64,000 nt of DNA. Origin: Candidatus Bathyarchaeota archaeon (GTDB lineage: Archaea > Thermoproteota > Bathyarchaeia > Bathyarchaeales > Bathycorpusculaceae). The notes under the pieces were generated by a model. The model had not been told where the DNA came from. It ran no database searches and saw only the letters and a program-made list of their open reading frames with translations. Of the stretch, positions 1-8,067 are shown in pieces (position 1 is the first letter of the stretch; every line of letters starts with the position of its first letter). The position numbers and the translations under genes are program-made. The DNA lies in contig JALHSQ010000134.1 in assembly GCA_022865885.1 (NCBI GenBank), forward strand, positions 1-64,000. The letters run 5' to 3'.

Positions 1-159
1 TGTTCAATTTTGGACTCTTCCATTACCTGAGCTTCATGAGAATCTCAACATTTCTGGTTGCTTCACTCTGTCGACAGCTTCTTTTTCAGTACAGTAATGT
101 CAAGCAGATTTTTGAAAGGAATTGCTATTGAAGCGCGCGCGGAGGTCTGATATGTTTAA

Positions 160-1152
160 ATGTCCTCTGACCTTGGTTGTATTGGTAATGCGTTGAAAGA
201 CAATATTGAGTCAATAGTTTTTCGATTGGTTAATACAAAAGCAACTTATGAAGTTGCATTGTCTCTTCTTACGAACCCCACTCCGATTGATGGTGGAATA
301 GCGTTGGTATTAGTTGACAACGCTCTGGAAGCTTTGCTAAAACTGCTTGTTGACAAGAAAGCTAAGTCCCCAAAGGAAAAAGCACGCGTTTATCTTATGG
401 ATTTAATTAATTGTTTGAGTCCCGATGTTGAATTCCTCGAAGGACAGAAACTATCCCTCTTAAGACTTCACAATGCTAGAAACGCATTTCAACATGATGG
501 AATAATCCCTAATCTAGATTCTGTTTTACATGAGTATATACCATTAGCAGAGGATACTTTAGGAGTTGTCTCTAAAGAGTTGGGACTACCTTGGGAAGAG
601 GTGTCGTTATCTCTCCTAATAAGAGATCAGAAGACTAAAGGATTATTTGAAAAAGCAGAAAAAGCATTTGAGAAAAAGGATTACCTTACTGCTACGGCTT
701 ACTCAGTTTATACTTTCGAGCATGTGAAGGATGATTCAAGAAATCGGATATCTGGATCAGGCATTGCTTTTAGCAGATTTTCTGTAACATATGGCGCTAC
801 AAGCCAAGCAGTTATAACCTATCTTACTAAATTGGACGAGGAGATTGAAACTTTCAAGCTTGGATTGGACTACATGGATCTGCGGAACTATTTGGATATG
901 GCTCGACTTGTAGGAATAGATAGTATTCTCTGCCAATTCCCAACAAGAGAGAAAGAAGAAGTTACCATTAATACCTATCGAGAAAAGCTAAAGAATGAAC
1001 TCAAGAACAATATATTAACTCAAGATTCCCTTCGGAATTGGTACGTTAAGATGAGAATTCCAATTTTGAAATTTGCATTGAGAACAGAAAGGGCATGGAG
1101 ATTATCCACTGAAATGCTCAATGAGGCTGTACGGCATGCACTGGAAGAGTAA
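160..1152 (+). CDS. HEPN-like helical protein of unknown role
   Basis: I do not recognise a characterised family. The 330-residue protein is soluble and mainly helical by composition. Around residues 107-112 it reads R-N-A-F-Q-H after a helical stretch, which fits the RX4-6H signature of HEPN domains (often RNases or nucleotidyl-transfer partners in toxin and defence systems). Residues 150-200 contain an FEKAEKAFEKKDYLTATAY segment that resembles a TPR-like helical pair. ATG at 160 is preceded by GGAGGT at 141-146, a rather long spacing. An alternating GCGCGCGC octamer lies just upstream at 133-140. No partner gene is visible because the window begins here. The HEPN assignment is inferred from one motif; the gene itself looks real from its length and RBS. 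Confidence 0.7.
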   Translation: MSSDLGCIGNALKDNIESIVFRLVNTKATYEVALSLLTNPTPIDGGIALVLVDNALEALLKLLVDKKAKSPKEKARVYLMDLINCLSPDVEFLEGQKLSLLRLHNARNAFQHDGIIPNLDSVLHEYIPLAEDTLGVVSKELGLPWEEVSLSLLIRDQKTKGLFEKAEKAFEKKDYLTATAYSVYTFEHVKDDSRNRISGSGIAFSRFSVTYGATSQAVITYLTKLDEEIETFKLGLDYMDLRNYLDMARLVGIDSILCQFPTREKEEVTINTYREKLKNELKNNILTQDSLRNWYVKMRIPILKFALRTERAWRLSTEMLNEAVRHALEE

Positions 1153-1318
1153 GACAATGTATCTCACAGTCTTGTTCTGTGAGCGCGCGCGTCAGGAACA
1201 TCCTCAATCAATAACCGCTGCGGTAGAAGTCAGAAACACCCTTGACCTAGAACGGGAAGAAACCGCTTGGAACTACGTCAGAAGATACTCAGCGCAAGAA
1301 ATCAAGAAAGAAACCTAG

Positions 1319-1635
1319 CGGATAATTCCACGTCGCGGAATCGAAATAAGGACTGAATACGCATGGAGCTGATATCTCCCGCACAATCCATCTTTTTTCT
1401 TTGAGGTAGCTAACATGCGCGCAAGTTGCTAATCTGGCTGGGTAAGAGCGATTCGTTTTGGGGAAATCGGGATTTTTATCTAACCAGTTCGAACATCTGA
1501 TTCACCATGAGCATCCAGCGGATTTTAATTGTCATAATTTGACATAAGAGCAACATTCACATTAACTGCCAATAATGATCTTCCGATGTACAGTTTAACT
1601 ACGTATACAAGACAGCGCATGCTTGCGTTACGGGG
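1319..1635. other. Intergenic region without a supported gene
   Basis: About 317 bases between the HEPN-like gene and the end of the IPK gene. It holds an 8-base palindrome TGCGCGCA at 1416-1423 and a T-rich run near 1391-1397 (TTTTTTCT). I see no tRNA, no convincing promoter and no open frame with a ribosome binding site. A short frame at 1157-1318 just before it could encode 53 residues but lacks support. Confidence 0.5.
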
Positions 1636-2430
1636 CTAACGACGGATTATTGTTCCCGTTACATGCTTCCCTTCTAGGCAATTCTTGAGTGCATCTGGCT
1701 TCGAGACATCCACGATCACGCATTCGATCTCGTCATTAGCCTTGGCTATCTCATAAAGAGTCAGGATCTTTGATCGCATTCCTCCGGTAACGTCAATCCC
1801 TGAAGAACCCTTCACCCATTCCAGAACACCCTTCAAGTTTGATTTGCTGACAACAGGAATCAATTTACCGTTTCTGTCGAGAACGCCTTTCTCCTTGATT
1901 CCTATCACTATTTTACTTACTGTGAGTCTAGTGGCAAGGTATCTTAGAATCTCTTCAGTTGACAGTATACAACATCCTTTTGCTTCATCGAACGCAACGT
2001 CGCCATATGGAACGGGTACTAATCCTGAGTCGAGGGCTTTCTCGAGGATGGTTGTATTCCACCTTATTATCCGCGAGTTTCTTGCTAGAACACATGCAGA
2101 GGGTTGAATCGAGATGGGGTTTTCTCCGATCTCCATCATACGTTCAACTACTAATCGATTAAGTCTTGCAGCGCTATTCTGAACTCGAGATACTCCTTCT
2201 GCGGTTTCATTGCTGTATCCCCCGAGATGAATTTTGTACTGTTTTGCATATACGTGAGGGAACGACCCTCCTCCGTGTGCTACTATTAGCTTTGTTCTAC
2301 TTCGGCCAACAAAGCAATGGATTTCTCGAGCTAATCGATCTATTACTTCATTTCTTGATGTGAATTCCCTTGATTTGTCAGTGATTACACTGCCACCTAG
2401 TTTTATCATAACGACGTTTTTTTCTGACAT
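1636..2430 (-). CDS. Isopentenyl phosphate kinase
   Basis: Amino-acid-kinase fold enzyme that phosphorylates isopentenyl phosphate to isopentenyl diphosphate with ATP, the last step of the archaeal (alternative) mevalonate pathway. Visible motifs: N-terminal MIKLGGSVITDK (nucleotide/phosphate loop), AHGGGSFPH around residues 51-59, whose last histidine matches the phosphate-binding His diagnostic of IPKs, and GSSGIDVTGGMRSKI near residue 210 with the family GIDVTGGM motif. Length of 264 aa is normal for the family. It follows a small unknown gene by 18 bases on the same strand, and a prenyl synthase lies divergently 400 bases away, so substrate production and use are genetically adjacent. Cytoplasmic. 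Assignment is firm on motifs. Confidence 0.93.
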   Translation of the reverse strand: MSEKNVVMIKLGGSVITDKSREFTSRNEVIDRLAREIHCFVGRSRTKLIVAHGGGSFPHVYAKQYKIHLGGYSNETAEGVSRVQNSAARLNRLVVERMMEIGENPISIQPSACVLARNSRIIRWNTTILEKALDSGLVPVPYGDVAFDEAKGCCILSTEEILRYLATRLTVSKIVIGIKEKGVLDRNGKLIPVVSKSNLKGVLEWVKGSSGIDVTGGMRSKILTLYEIAKANDEIECVIVDVSKPDALKNCLEGKHVTGTIIRR

Positions 2431-2448
2431 CTGTTACCTCAGGATAAT

Positions 2449-2718
2449 TTAGTCATTGTATCTGTCGAAGCATACATCATTCTCGAGTTTTTCGACCTTC
2501 TGCAGAATGGTTTCTTTGTTTTCTCCTTTGCTGATATCCTTGATTATCTGCCTTACATCATCAATTATATCCTTCTGAGTTGACGTGAAATAGACCATAT
2601 TGCTCGCCCACGTTTGAAGTTTGCTCACCAACGATTCCAAGTCGTTAATGTTCGAAACTTCCAGCCCGATAACACTACATACTTTGCGAGCTATTTCGCC
2701 ATAGCTGGCTTCATCCAA
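2449..2718 (-). CDS. Small unknown protein upstream of IPK
   Basis: An 89-residue acidic, probably all-helical protein with no cysteine pairs, signal peptide or membrane segment. The start is TTG at 2718; GAGGAG lies about 9 nt upstream, and a TATA-like TCTATAAAT (minus strand, about 2738-2746) precedes it. The stop is 18 bases before the IPK start, so the two are probably co-transcribed. I do not recognise the family; nothing visible links it to isoprenoid chemistry except position. Confidence 0.6.
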   Translation of the reverse strand: MDEASYGEIARKVCSVIGLEVSNINDLESLVSKLQTWASNMVYFTSTQKDIIDDVRQIIKDISKGENKETILQKVEKLENDVCFDRYND

Positions 2719-2892
2719 AGTTGTATCTCCTCAAGTTCATTTATAGAAACAGCTTTACCTAAAAAAACATTCGCAGTAACAGTTGTCTTTTTGAAACACT
2801 ACTTGTGATACCCAAATTGCTGGACAAGGATAAAAGCAGAAAAAGATAATAGGTTGCCTCACTTAACCAGAGCGAATTGTGGAGGTTGCAAC

Positions 2893-3966
2893 TTGTCTGG
2901 GATAGATAGCCTATTGGAAGAGAAGGCAAAGATCATTGACGAGGTCATTGAGAAGTACATACCACGCAAGTTCAAGAAGAACTCTGCCGTCTTCAAGGTG
3001 AATCTGCCACGTTTTTCATACAATCTTGAGGCGTTGAATGAAGCGATAGCGAAGCCTATATGGGAGTTTCTCGATCGCGGTGGAAAGAGATGGCGTCCTG
3101 CGATGTTTCTGCTCATATGCGAAGCGCTTGGCAAGAATCCAAAGGATTTCCTAGACTATGTCACAATTCCCGAGGTCGTGCACAATGGCACTTTACTGGT
3201 GGACGATCTTGAAGACAGCTCTGAGTCACGAAGAGGAAAACCTTGCACATACTTGGTGTTTGGCGTGGACATAGCAGTGAATGCTGGCAATGCTATGTAT
3301 TATTTGCCTCTGTTACCTTTAATGATGAATGAGGAAAAACTGCATCCTAAAGATCTAAGTAAGCTCTATCGTGTCTATTCTGAGGAGATGATCAATTTGC
3401 ATTTTGGGCAAGCTATGGATATTGCTTGGCATAAAGGGTTGGCAAATGCAGATGAAATAGATGAGAAGGACTATCTGCAGATGTGCGCCTACAAGACTGG
3501 AACTCTGGCACGAATGGCAGCGAAGCTTGCAGCGATATTGGCTGGTGCTGATTCTGGGTCGATTGACAAACTAGGTCATTTCGCAGAAACAATCGGAGTA
3601 GCTTTCCAAATCCAAGATGACATTCTAGACCTTACTAGTAGCGAGTTCGCCAAAGGAAAAGGAGGTCGCGGAATGGACATTACAGAAGGCAAACGCACTT
3701 TGATGGTTATTCACACCTTAAGAAAAGCGCAGTTGCCGGACAGAAAACGGCTAATAGCAATCCTAGACATGCACACAGACAAACAGGAACTTCGTGATGA
3801 AGCAATAAGAATTTTGGAGAAATATCGGGCGATACAATATGCAAAGCGATACGCAAAAAACATGGTAAAGCAAAGCTGGAACGAAATTAGTGGGCTGCTC
3901 AAGCCCTCCGATGCAAAGAATAAACTGCAGATGTTCGTGCAATATCTGGTCGAAAGGAGCACTTAG
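2893..3966 (+). CDS. Polyprenyl (geranylgeranyl-type) diphosphate synthase
   Basis: Trans-prenyltransferase that condenses isopentenyl diphosphate onto an allylic diphosphate to make the C20 (or longer) chains of archaeal membrane lipids. The first aspartate-rich motif is DDLED at about residues 104-108, followed by SRRGKP; GGKRWRP at 63-69 binds the diphosphate; the second motif QIQDDILD is near residue 240. I chose TTG at 2893 (357 aa) because a perfect GGAGGT at 2881-2886 sits 6 nt before it. A longer frame from TTG 2854 would add 13 residues and has no RBS. Divergent from the IPK operon. Chain length cannot be read from sequence by eye; geranylgeranyl diphosphate is the usual product. Confidence 0.92.
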   Translation: MSGIDSLLEEKAKIIDEVIEKYIPRKFKKNSAVFKVNLPRFSYNLEALNEAIAKPIWEFLDRGGKRWRPAMFLLICEALGKNPKDFLDYVTIPEVVHNGTLLVDDLEDSSESRRGKPCTYLVFGVDIAVNAGNAMYYLPLLPLMMNEEKLHPKDLSKLYRVYSEEMINLHFGQAMDIAWHKGLANADEIDEKDYLQMCAYKTGTLARMAAKLAAILAGADSGSIDKLGHFAETIGVAFQIQDDILDLTSSEFAKGKGGRGMDITEGKRTLMVIHTLRKAQLPDRKRLIAILDMHTDKQELRDEAIRILEKYRAIQYAKRYAKNMVKQSWNEISGLLKPSDAKNKLQMFVQYLVERST

Positions 3967-4059
3967 ACAATTCGTTTCGTTTGCTCATATGTCGGATTGA
4001 GCTTCAGGATGTACACTGCTTTATATAGGACCTGCGTTTAGTCACTTGCAAGATCTGGT

Positions 4060-4251
4060 ATGGACAACGTGAAAAAGAATGCTTTGACAGCCTTGTACCT
4101 CATAATTCTATGTTCTCTGAGCGGAGGAACTGGTGTAGCTGTATGGCTGTCGTTTCCGTTTGGTTGGGCATCATTCTTTGTAGGTCTTTTCTTCATCTTG
4201 GCAAGCATTGCCTTCTGGGGCTGGGCCTGCATTGGGCACAAATTCATCTAG
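4060..4251 (+). CDS. Small two-segment membrane protein
   Basis: A 63-residue protein with two hydrophobic segments (about residues 9-31 and 35-57) and a charged N-terminus. Start ATG at 4060, with TTATATAGG at 4021-4029 as a possible TATA box about 30 nt upstream, suggesting a leaderless or near-leaderless message. Its 3' end overlaps the beginning of the next open frame, which suggests translational coupling. Family not recognised. Confidence 0.55.
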   Translation: MDNVKKNALTALYLIILCSLSGGTGVAVWLSFPFGWASFFVGLFFILASIAFWGWACIGHKFI

Positions 4252-4762
4252 GAGAAATATAGTCCTTCTTGGTACTTTTCTTGTTATAATATTGATTCTT
4301 TTCTTTGCATCAATATTCTTTCTGTTGTCTTGCTATACTAGGGAATCGTTCTCGACCTTTGTGATTGCTGTAGCGATTGTCTCAGCGGCAACATTAGTGT
4401 GGGTAGGGTATGACGCGCACGTTCATGAAGAAGTGGTAGTCCATCTAAGCGCCTTTTGCCATGGAAAGAAGTCAGGAGATAAAGGACTTTGCCCTCGATG
4501 CAAAGGCTTTTACTTGGGTTTGTTAGTTTTTGGCGTAATCTCCTTGGCGAAGAGCACAATATTCATCGCCATATTGAACTACGTTGGAATACCAACCTAT
4601 TCCGTGCTTCTGATCTTGCTGTTGTCGCTTGCTCTTATGCATGTGACACTGAGACGGCTGAAAAAAATAGAGGGAGAAATCCTGCTGGGAATAACAGGTT
4701 TCATCTTTCCAATGATAATCTACATGCTCGGCAGTTTGATCGTTGCGTTGATGTCACTTTGA
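4208..4762 (+). CDS. Membrane protein with DUF2085-like CPRC motif
   Basis: A protein of up to 184 residues with about five hydrophobic segments. Between the second and third lies CHGKKSGDKGLCPRCKGFYLG, which resembles the C-H ... CxRCxGxYxG pattern of the DUF2085 membrane family of unknown function. The start is uncertain: TTG 4208 overlaps the previous gene by 44 bases, TTG 4232 is also possible, and an AGGAGA at about 4251-4256 precedes no standard start codon. Expected in the cytoplasmic membrane with the cysteine loop available for metal or disulfide chemistry. Third of a run of small membrane genes; function unknown. Confidence 0.65.
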   Translation: MPSGAGPALGTNSSRRNIVLLGTFLVIILILFFASIFFLLSCYTRESFSTFVIAVAIVSAATLVWVGYDAHVHEEVVVHLSAFCHGKKSGDKGLCPRCKGFYLGLLVFGVISLAKSTIFIAILNYVGIPTYSVLLILLLSLALMHVTLRRLKKIEGEILLGITGFIFPMIIYMLGSLIVALMSL

Positions 4763-4852
4763 GGAGTTATGGTGCGCCCATGAAAAGTGCATTCCTGGCA
4801 ACAAACAGCTACATCTCTGATCCTGCAAATTGTCTGAATAGGAGGTAGAACA

Positions 4853-5338
4853 ATGAAAAAAAGACTTGCCAAACCCTTTTCCAAACAGGACGAAAAAACT
4901 GATATACGGAAATTGGTTATTTTGCCAGTCGCGGTCATATGCTATTTAGTTTCGATAGTGCTTCCCATTTCGTTTGTTCTAATCACCCATGTTCCGTTAA
5001 ATCGAGAGTCAGACGCAGCAGTAGTTAATGGTTTAATAACAGTTTCTGCAATTCTGCTTGGTTTCTCAGCTATTCATGGACGTCAAAACGTAGGAACAAA
5101 ATCTATTCGTGACGCGCTTCCTCTGGCAGTTTTCTTCGTCCAGGTAATCCTTCTGGTGATCACGAGCTTTTCCTATTTTGTTGGATACTTGATGCTGTCT
5201 TATCCTCCTCTCAGCGCCGTTGTTGGCGCCACAACAAGCATCCTTGTCAATCTTTCTAGCTGGATCTTGATCCGTGTTCTAAATCTATTGTCAGACATCG
5301 AGTCCGAAGATGAAGAAGACAATGCAAATCAGAAATAG
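4853..5338 (+). CDS. Four-segment membrane protein, unknown function
   Basis: A 161-residue protein with a basic N-terminus and four predicted membrane segments (about 23-45, 57-76, 88-112 and 119-143), ending in a strongly acidic tail ESEDEEDNANQK. AGGAGG at 4841-4846 followed by ATG 4853 (6 nt spacing) makes the start secure. It stands 90 bases after the DUF2085-like gene on the same strand, so co-transcription is plausible. The family is not recognised and no catalytic motif is apparent. Confidence 0.68.
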   Translation: MKKRLAKPFSKQDEKTDIRKLVILPVAVICYLVSIVLPISFVLITHVPLNRESDAAVVNGLITVSAILLGFSAIHGRQNVGTKSIRDALPLAVFFVQVILLVITSFSYFVGYLMLSYPPLSAVVGATTSILVNLSSWILIRVLNLLSDIESEDEEDNANQK

Positions 5339-5405
5339 CTTGGCTCCTTTGACTCTAAAGGCAGGAGAGAACTAGCTAGGGCGAGGATGCCCTGCAAAAA
5401 ACCGC

Positions 5406-5415
5406 GCGCTAGCGC
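5406..5415. repeat. Palindrome GCGCTAGCGC
   Basis: Perfect 10-base palindrome in the intergenic region after the membrane-protein run, directly preceded by further CG alternation (CGCGC). It belongs to a set of GCGC-rich palindromes found between genes in this window. Could be a protein-binding site or part of a transcript end; no function can be assigned from sequence. Confidence 0.5.
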
Positions 5416-5559
5416 TTAATCAGGAGTGACTTAACCTTCATCCATGACTCTTTATGTTATAATGGGACATTGGGTTACCTTTCTCCGATTTCCAACTCAA
5501 ATCAGGTTCCGTTTGCCCTTGCTATTGATTTATACGCACAACTAACAGGAGGTTACGTC

Positions 5560-5745
5560 TTGACTGTCGACCAACATGACAAGATTGTCGTTTGGGAAGT
5601 TGTCTATAACAGGAAGTATACAATTCGCGTTAGGGATGACAAGCATGCAAAGTGGACTGATACATACGGCTCGCTGCTGCCGATTCAACCTCGCACTCGC
5701 AATCCAATCCTTCTTCAAAGTTATGCTGAACAAATCTCAGTGTGA
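5560..5745 (+). CDS. Small beta-rich protein, unknown
   Basis: A 61-residue frame starting at TTG 5560, which follows AGGAGG at 5547-5552 by 7 nt; the open frame extends upstream to TTG 5470 but without an RBS. The product alternates charged and hydrophobic residues (KIVVWEVVYNRKYTIRV), typical of a small beta-sheet protein. No family recognised. It stands alone, 160 bases before the end of the convergent recombinase gene, in what looks like an accessory stretch. Confidence 0.45.
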   Translation: MTVDQHDKIVVWEVVYNRKYTIRVRDDKHAKWTDTYGSLLPIQPRTRNPILLQSYAEQISV

Positions 5746-5909
5746 TTGAAAAATCGTAAATTGAACAAGAGAAAGGGCGGGCACTTCGTTGACGGCTACA
5801 GTTCAAGATTGATGCTGTCCTCTTGGGATGATGATAACGTTAGCCTTCTCAATTGGTTAGGCTAGGCTGGAGACTATGGAAAGTCGAGTGGTGCAAGAAA
5901 AAGAGGATG

Positions 5910-7067
5910 CTAACGCTCGATAACGATTTTCCCAGATGGCAGCGGCGCAGCGACTCTCCAACCTTCCCCCAGAAACCTAGCTAGATCCGCTTCGGCGACT
6001 ATCTGCTGGCAGTGCTCGCCGTCTGGGCAGTCAGTTGACTTTGGCTTTCTCAGTTTACTGCTTTGGCGAAGGTAGATACCGAATTTATCCATCTCCGCTT
6101 TAACGTCTGGTGGTAAGTTTTTGGTGATTTCCTCTATCTTCTTGATGCGGTCTTCCATTTCCGCAGCCCTCTTAAACGTGGTCTCTGCCATTGCTCTCTT
6201 GTAGTCTTCTCTCAGGCTGTCTGGACTCACATAAGCACTTTCGCTAATCGACTTTCCAACTATAAGCTTCCACTTCGATTCGCTCATAAAACTGCTCAAA
6301 TGATCGATTAGAAACTTTCGCATGCAGTGGAATCTAACCTGCTTGGAGCCGACGTTTAGGCCTGCTCTTTCCACTATGCGCCTAATAACTCTGCTGAGTT
6401 GCACTTCGTAGCCGTAAGGAAGCATTTTGTCAGTGGCCTTTGTTAGGCTGTCGCGTGCCATTTGGACGAGCTTGAGCTTAATAATCTCAAGAGCGTCAGT
6501 GTCGATGAATGGGTAGGCCGTGGTGCCCTCTTTCTGGGTTCTATAAGCGCCTATGCTTATCGGCGGTTCCCCCTTGTCAACATAAGGCTCTAAATCGCCG
6601 CGTGTAAGTCTGAGGAAATCCCCTGCTCTTAAGCCGAAAGATTTCCCAGCAGCTAAGACGTATTTTTCGTTAAGGTCGGCGACTGCCCACATCTTCGCCA
6701 GATCATCTAGGCTGAAGCGGTAGTCTTCCGTCAGGCGGGTTCTCTTGGCGATTTTGGAACTTTCTTGGCTTCGAAATTCCAAGTGGCACCTATGGAACTC
6801 GAACCAACTCCGTACCGCCATCGCTGCAGCCGTCGCCGTGTAAGGCGCGTAACCTTTCTCGGCCATCCAATTCTTGAACTCGATGACTTTCCGCTCCCAG
6901 CTAAAGTTCTTGTCTGCCTTGCGGCTCTCCAATACCTCGCCCCCCGTTAGACCTGTGAACTCGTGGAAACGCTTCCAATAAGACTGGTAAGGCCCACGCG
7001 TGCTAAGTTTCTGCGAGTTAAGCCATTCTTGAACTGGTGAGTCGTTCAGTGGATCATATTTTTGCAT
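5910..7067 (-). CDS. Tyrosine recombinase (phage-integrase family)
   Basis: Site-specific DNA recombinase of 385 aa. The N-terminal 120 residues resemble a SAM-like core-binding domain. The catalytic domain shows the first Arg in GLRAGDFLRLTRGDL, a Lys in YRTQKEGTTAYPF, HxxR as FHCMRKFLIDHL, and a candidate nucleophile Tyr in ISESAYVSPD. A C-terminal part with a coiled stretch (residues 305-340) and a CPDGEHC pair follows. The RBS GGAGG lies inside the end of a 33-codon gene directly upstream, and the two are separated by 2 bases, so they form one operon. Archaeal XerA proteins are shorter (about 285 aa), so an element-type integrase is more likely. No att repeat or tRNA target was found nearby. 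Confidence 0.85.
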   Translation of the reverse strand: MQKYDPLNDSPVQEWLNSQKLSTRGPYQSYWKRFHEFTGLTGGEVLESRKADKNFSWERKVIEFKNWMAEKGYAPYTATAAAMAVRSWFEFHRCHLEFRSQESSKIAKRTRLTEDYRFSLDDLAKMWAVADLNEKYVLAAGKSFGLRAGDFLRLTRGDLEPYVDKGEPPISIGAYRTQKEGTTAYPFIDTDALEIIKLKLVQMARDSLTKATDKMLPYGYEVQLSRVIRRIVERAGLNVGSKQVRFHCMRKFLIDHLSSFMSESKWKLIVGKSISESAYVSPDSLREDYKRAMAETTFKRAAEMEDRIKKIEEITKNLPPDVKAEMDKFGIYLRQSSKLRKPKSTDCPDGEHCQQIVAEADLARFLGEGWRVAAPLPSGKIVIER

Positions 7068-7069
7068 CT

Positions 7070-7171
7070 CTAAACCTCCAGCTCCTCAATTAACTCTTCT
7101 TCGCCGTGAACGATGACGACTCCCTTTCTGAGCCCAAGTTTCTCATTTTTCCTGCCTTTTCTTTCGCTCAT
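7070..7171 (-). CDS. 33-aa basic/acidic micro-protein upstream of recombinase
   Basis: Minus-strand frame ATG 7171 to TAG 7070: 33 residues, basic in the first half (SERKGRKNEKLGLRKG) and acidic at the end (EEELIEELEV). Its 3' end carries the GGAGG that serves the recombinase start at 7067. A TATA box TTTAAATAT (minus strand, 7203-7211) lies about 32-40 bases upstream. It may act as a leader peptide or as a small regulator of the recombinase, comparable in position to the small basic proteins beside other integrases; that role is inference. Confidence 0.5.
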   Translation of the reverse strand: MSERKGRKNEKLGLRKGVVIVHGEEELIEELEV

Positions 7172-7202
7172 CTGCTCTCATCATTAACCTGTAGGCAAGG
7201 CG

Positions 7203-7211
7203 ATATTTAAA
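7203..7211 (-). promoter_or_regulatory. TATA box of micro-gene/recombinase operon
   Basis: TTTAAATAT on the minus strand, about 36 nt from its centre to the ATG at 7171. It faces away from a plus-strand TATA-like ATTTAAAA at 7251-7258, so the two lie back to back. Confidence 0.5.
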
Positions 7212-7250
7212 CTATTGCCGAAAAATAACTTCTGAAATTCCGAAACAACT

Positions 7251-7258
7251 ATTTAAAA
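7251..7258 (+). promoter_or_regulatory. TATA-like box ahead of micro-ORF
   Basis: ATTTAAAA followed about 23 nt later by the TTG at 7277, the geometry expected for a leaderless archaeal transcript. Confidence 0.4.
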
Positions 7259-7276
7259 ACGCTGAAGGTCGAAGCT

Positions 7277-7375
7277 TTGCCTAGAGTAACCATACGACAA
7301 GCGACCATGTTTAGCTATTGGTCAGCATACAGACACGCCAGAAGGCAACTCTACAGATGGCGCGCAGACTTCTAA
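7277..7375 (+). CDS. Possible leaderless 32-aa basic aromatic peptide
   Basis: Open frame TTG 7277 to TAA 7373-7375 (32 residues; an internal ATG at 7307 would give 22). The product is strongly basic and aromatic, ending in SAYRHARRQLYRWRADF. Support is only the TATA-like box at the right distance and the composition; there is no RBS. It lies in the 333-base gap between the recombinase operon and the Lrp-type regulator, which otherwise contains nothing I can name. May be chance. Confidence 0.3.
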   Translation: MPRVTIRQATMFSYWSAYRHARRQLYRWRADF

Positions 7376-7504
7376 CCTAGTAGCAAGGCATTGACCACTG
7401 GTGTGATCAAACACTTGTTGACGACATGCATCGAAGCGTCATAAAATACTGCCAATGCCTTTTCGAGTTAGTATATTGATCAAAATTCAGTGTCAATTGT
7501 CGAT

Positions 7505-8008
7505 CTACAATGGGCCTTCAACATCGTCTGCCAAGTAGGTCATGTCGAGAGGCTTCCACAGCATTCCTGTTTTTAGGCTTACGATGAATGATTGAATATC
7601 AGAGAAGAACTCCGCAAAAGTGGTTGAGCACTCTCTCACAAAATCCGCATATTTCGAGTAGTTTTTGTGCAAAGAAACTATTACAGCGTCTTTTCCCAGT
7701 CCTTCTCCATTTGATGCAAAAATCACGCATGGTTGACTCATGACCCATTTCCTCGCCATGTCCATTCTCGCTTCATTTTCTTTCTTTTCATACCCCTTGG
7801 TTTTCGCAAACGTAATTGCTGCGATCTCATAGCCGATCTCGCCGAATTCTGGTACTATTGTGTAGCTTCTGATGTATTTCCCTAGGATTTTTCTATTTCT
7901 GGTGACTGTAGGCTGCGAAGTCTTAATGGCCTTAGCTAGTTCTCTATCGCTTCTCCTTGAATTCTGCAACAGCGCCTTCAGAAGTGTTAACAGTTTTTCT
8001 TCTTTCAT
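7505..8008 (-). CDS. Lrp/AsnC-family transcriptional regulator
   Basis: A 167-residue protein with an N-terminal winged helix-turn-helix (residues 5-50; SRRSDRELAKAIKTSQPTVTRNRKIL fits the AsnC-type HTH) followed by a weaker ligand-binding/oligomerisation half. Start ATG 8008; a TATA-like TTAAAAGG (minus strand, about 8036-8043) is about 30 nt upstream, so the message is probably leaderless. It is separated by 59 bases from the glmU-like gene that ends at 8068 and is its own unit. Ligand and targets unknown; local control of amino-sugar genes is possible but unsupported. Confidence 0.8.
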   Translation of the reverse strand: MKEEKLLTLLKALLQNSRRSDRELAKAIKTSQPTVTRNRKILGKYIRSYTIVPEFGEIGYEIAAITFAKTKGYEKKENEARMDMARKWVMSQPCVIFASNGEGLGKDAVIVSLHKNYSKYADFVRECSTTFAEFFSDIQSFIVSLKTGMLWKPLDMTYLADDVEGPL

Positions 8009-8067
8009 ATTGCCCCAAACGAAAAGCGTTCGTAAAACCTTTTAACATTTTCGGAAGTCTACAGCAA

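Noticed and set aside
1121-1318. 65-codon frame after the HEPN-like gene (53 codons from ATG 1157)
   Set aside because: Overlaps the previous gene, has no RBS, and contains the GCGCGCGC octamer; probably chance, though the end is somewhat protein-like.
5826-5880. Possible C/D box small RNA (ATGATGA)
   Set aside because: A C-box-like sequence is present, but no CTGA D box follows at a suitable distance.
6780-6815. tRNA-like GGAACTCGAACCAACTCC within the recombinase gene
   Set aside because: It resembles a reversed T-arm but no acceptor stem or anticodon arm can be formed, and it is coding sequence for the recombinase.
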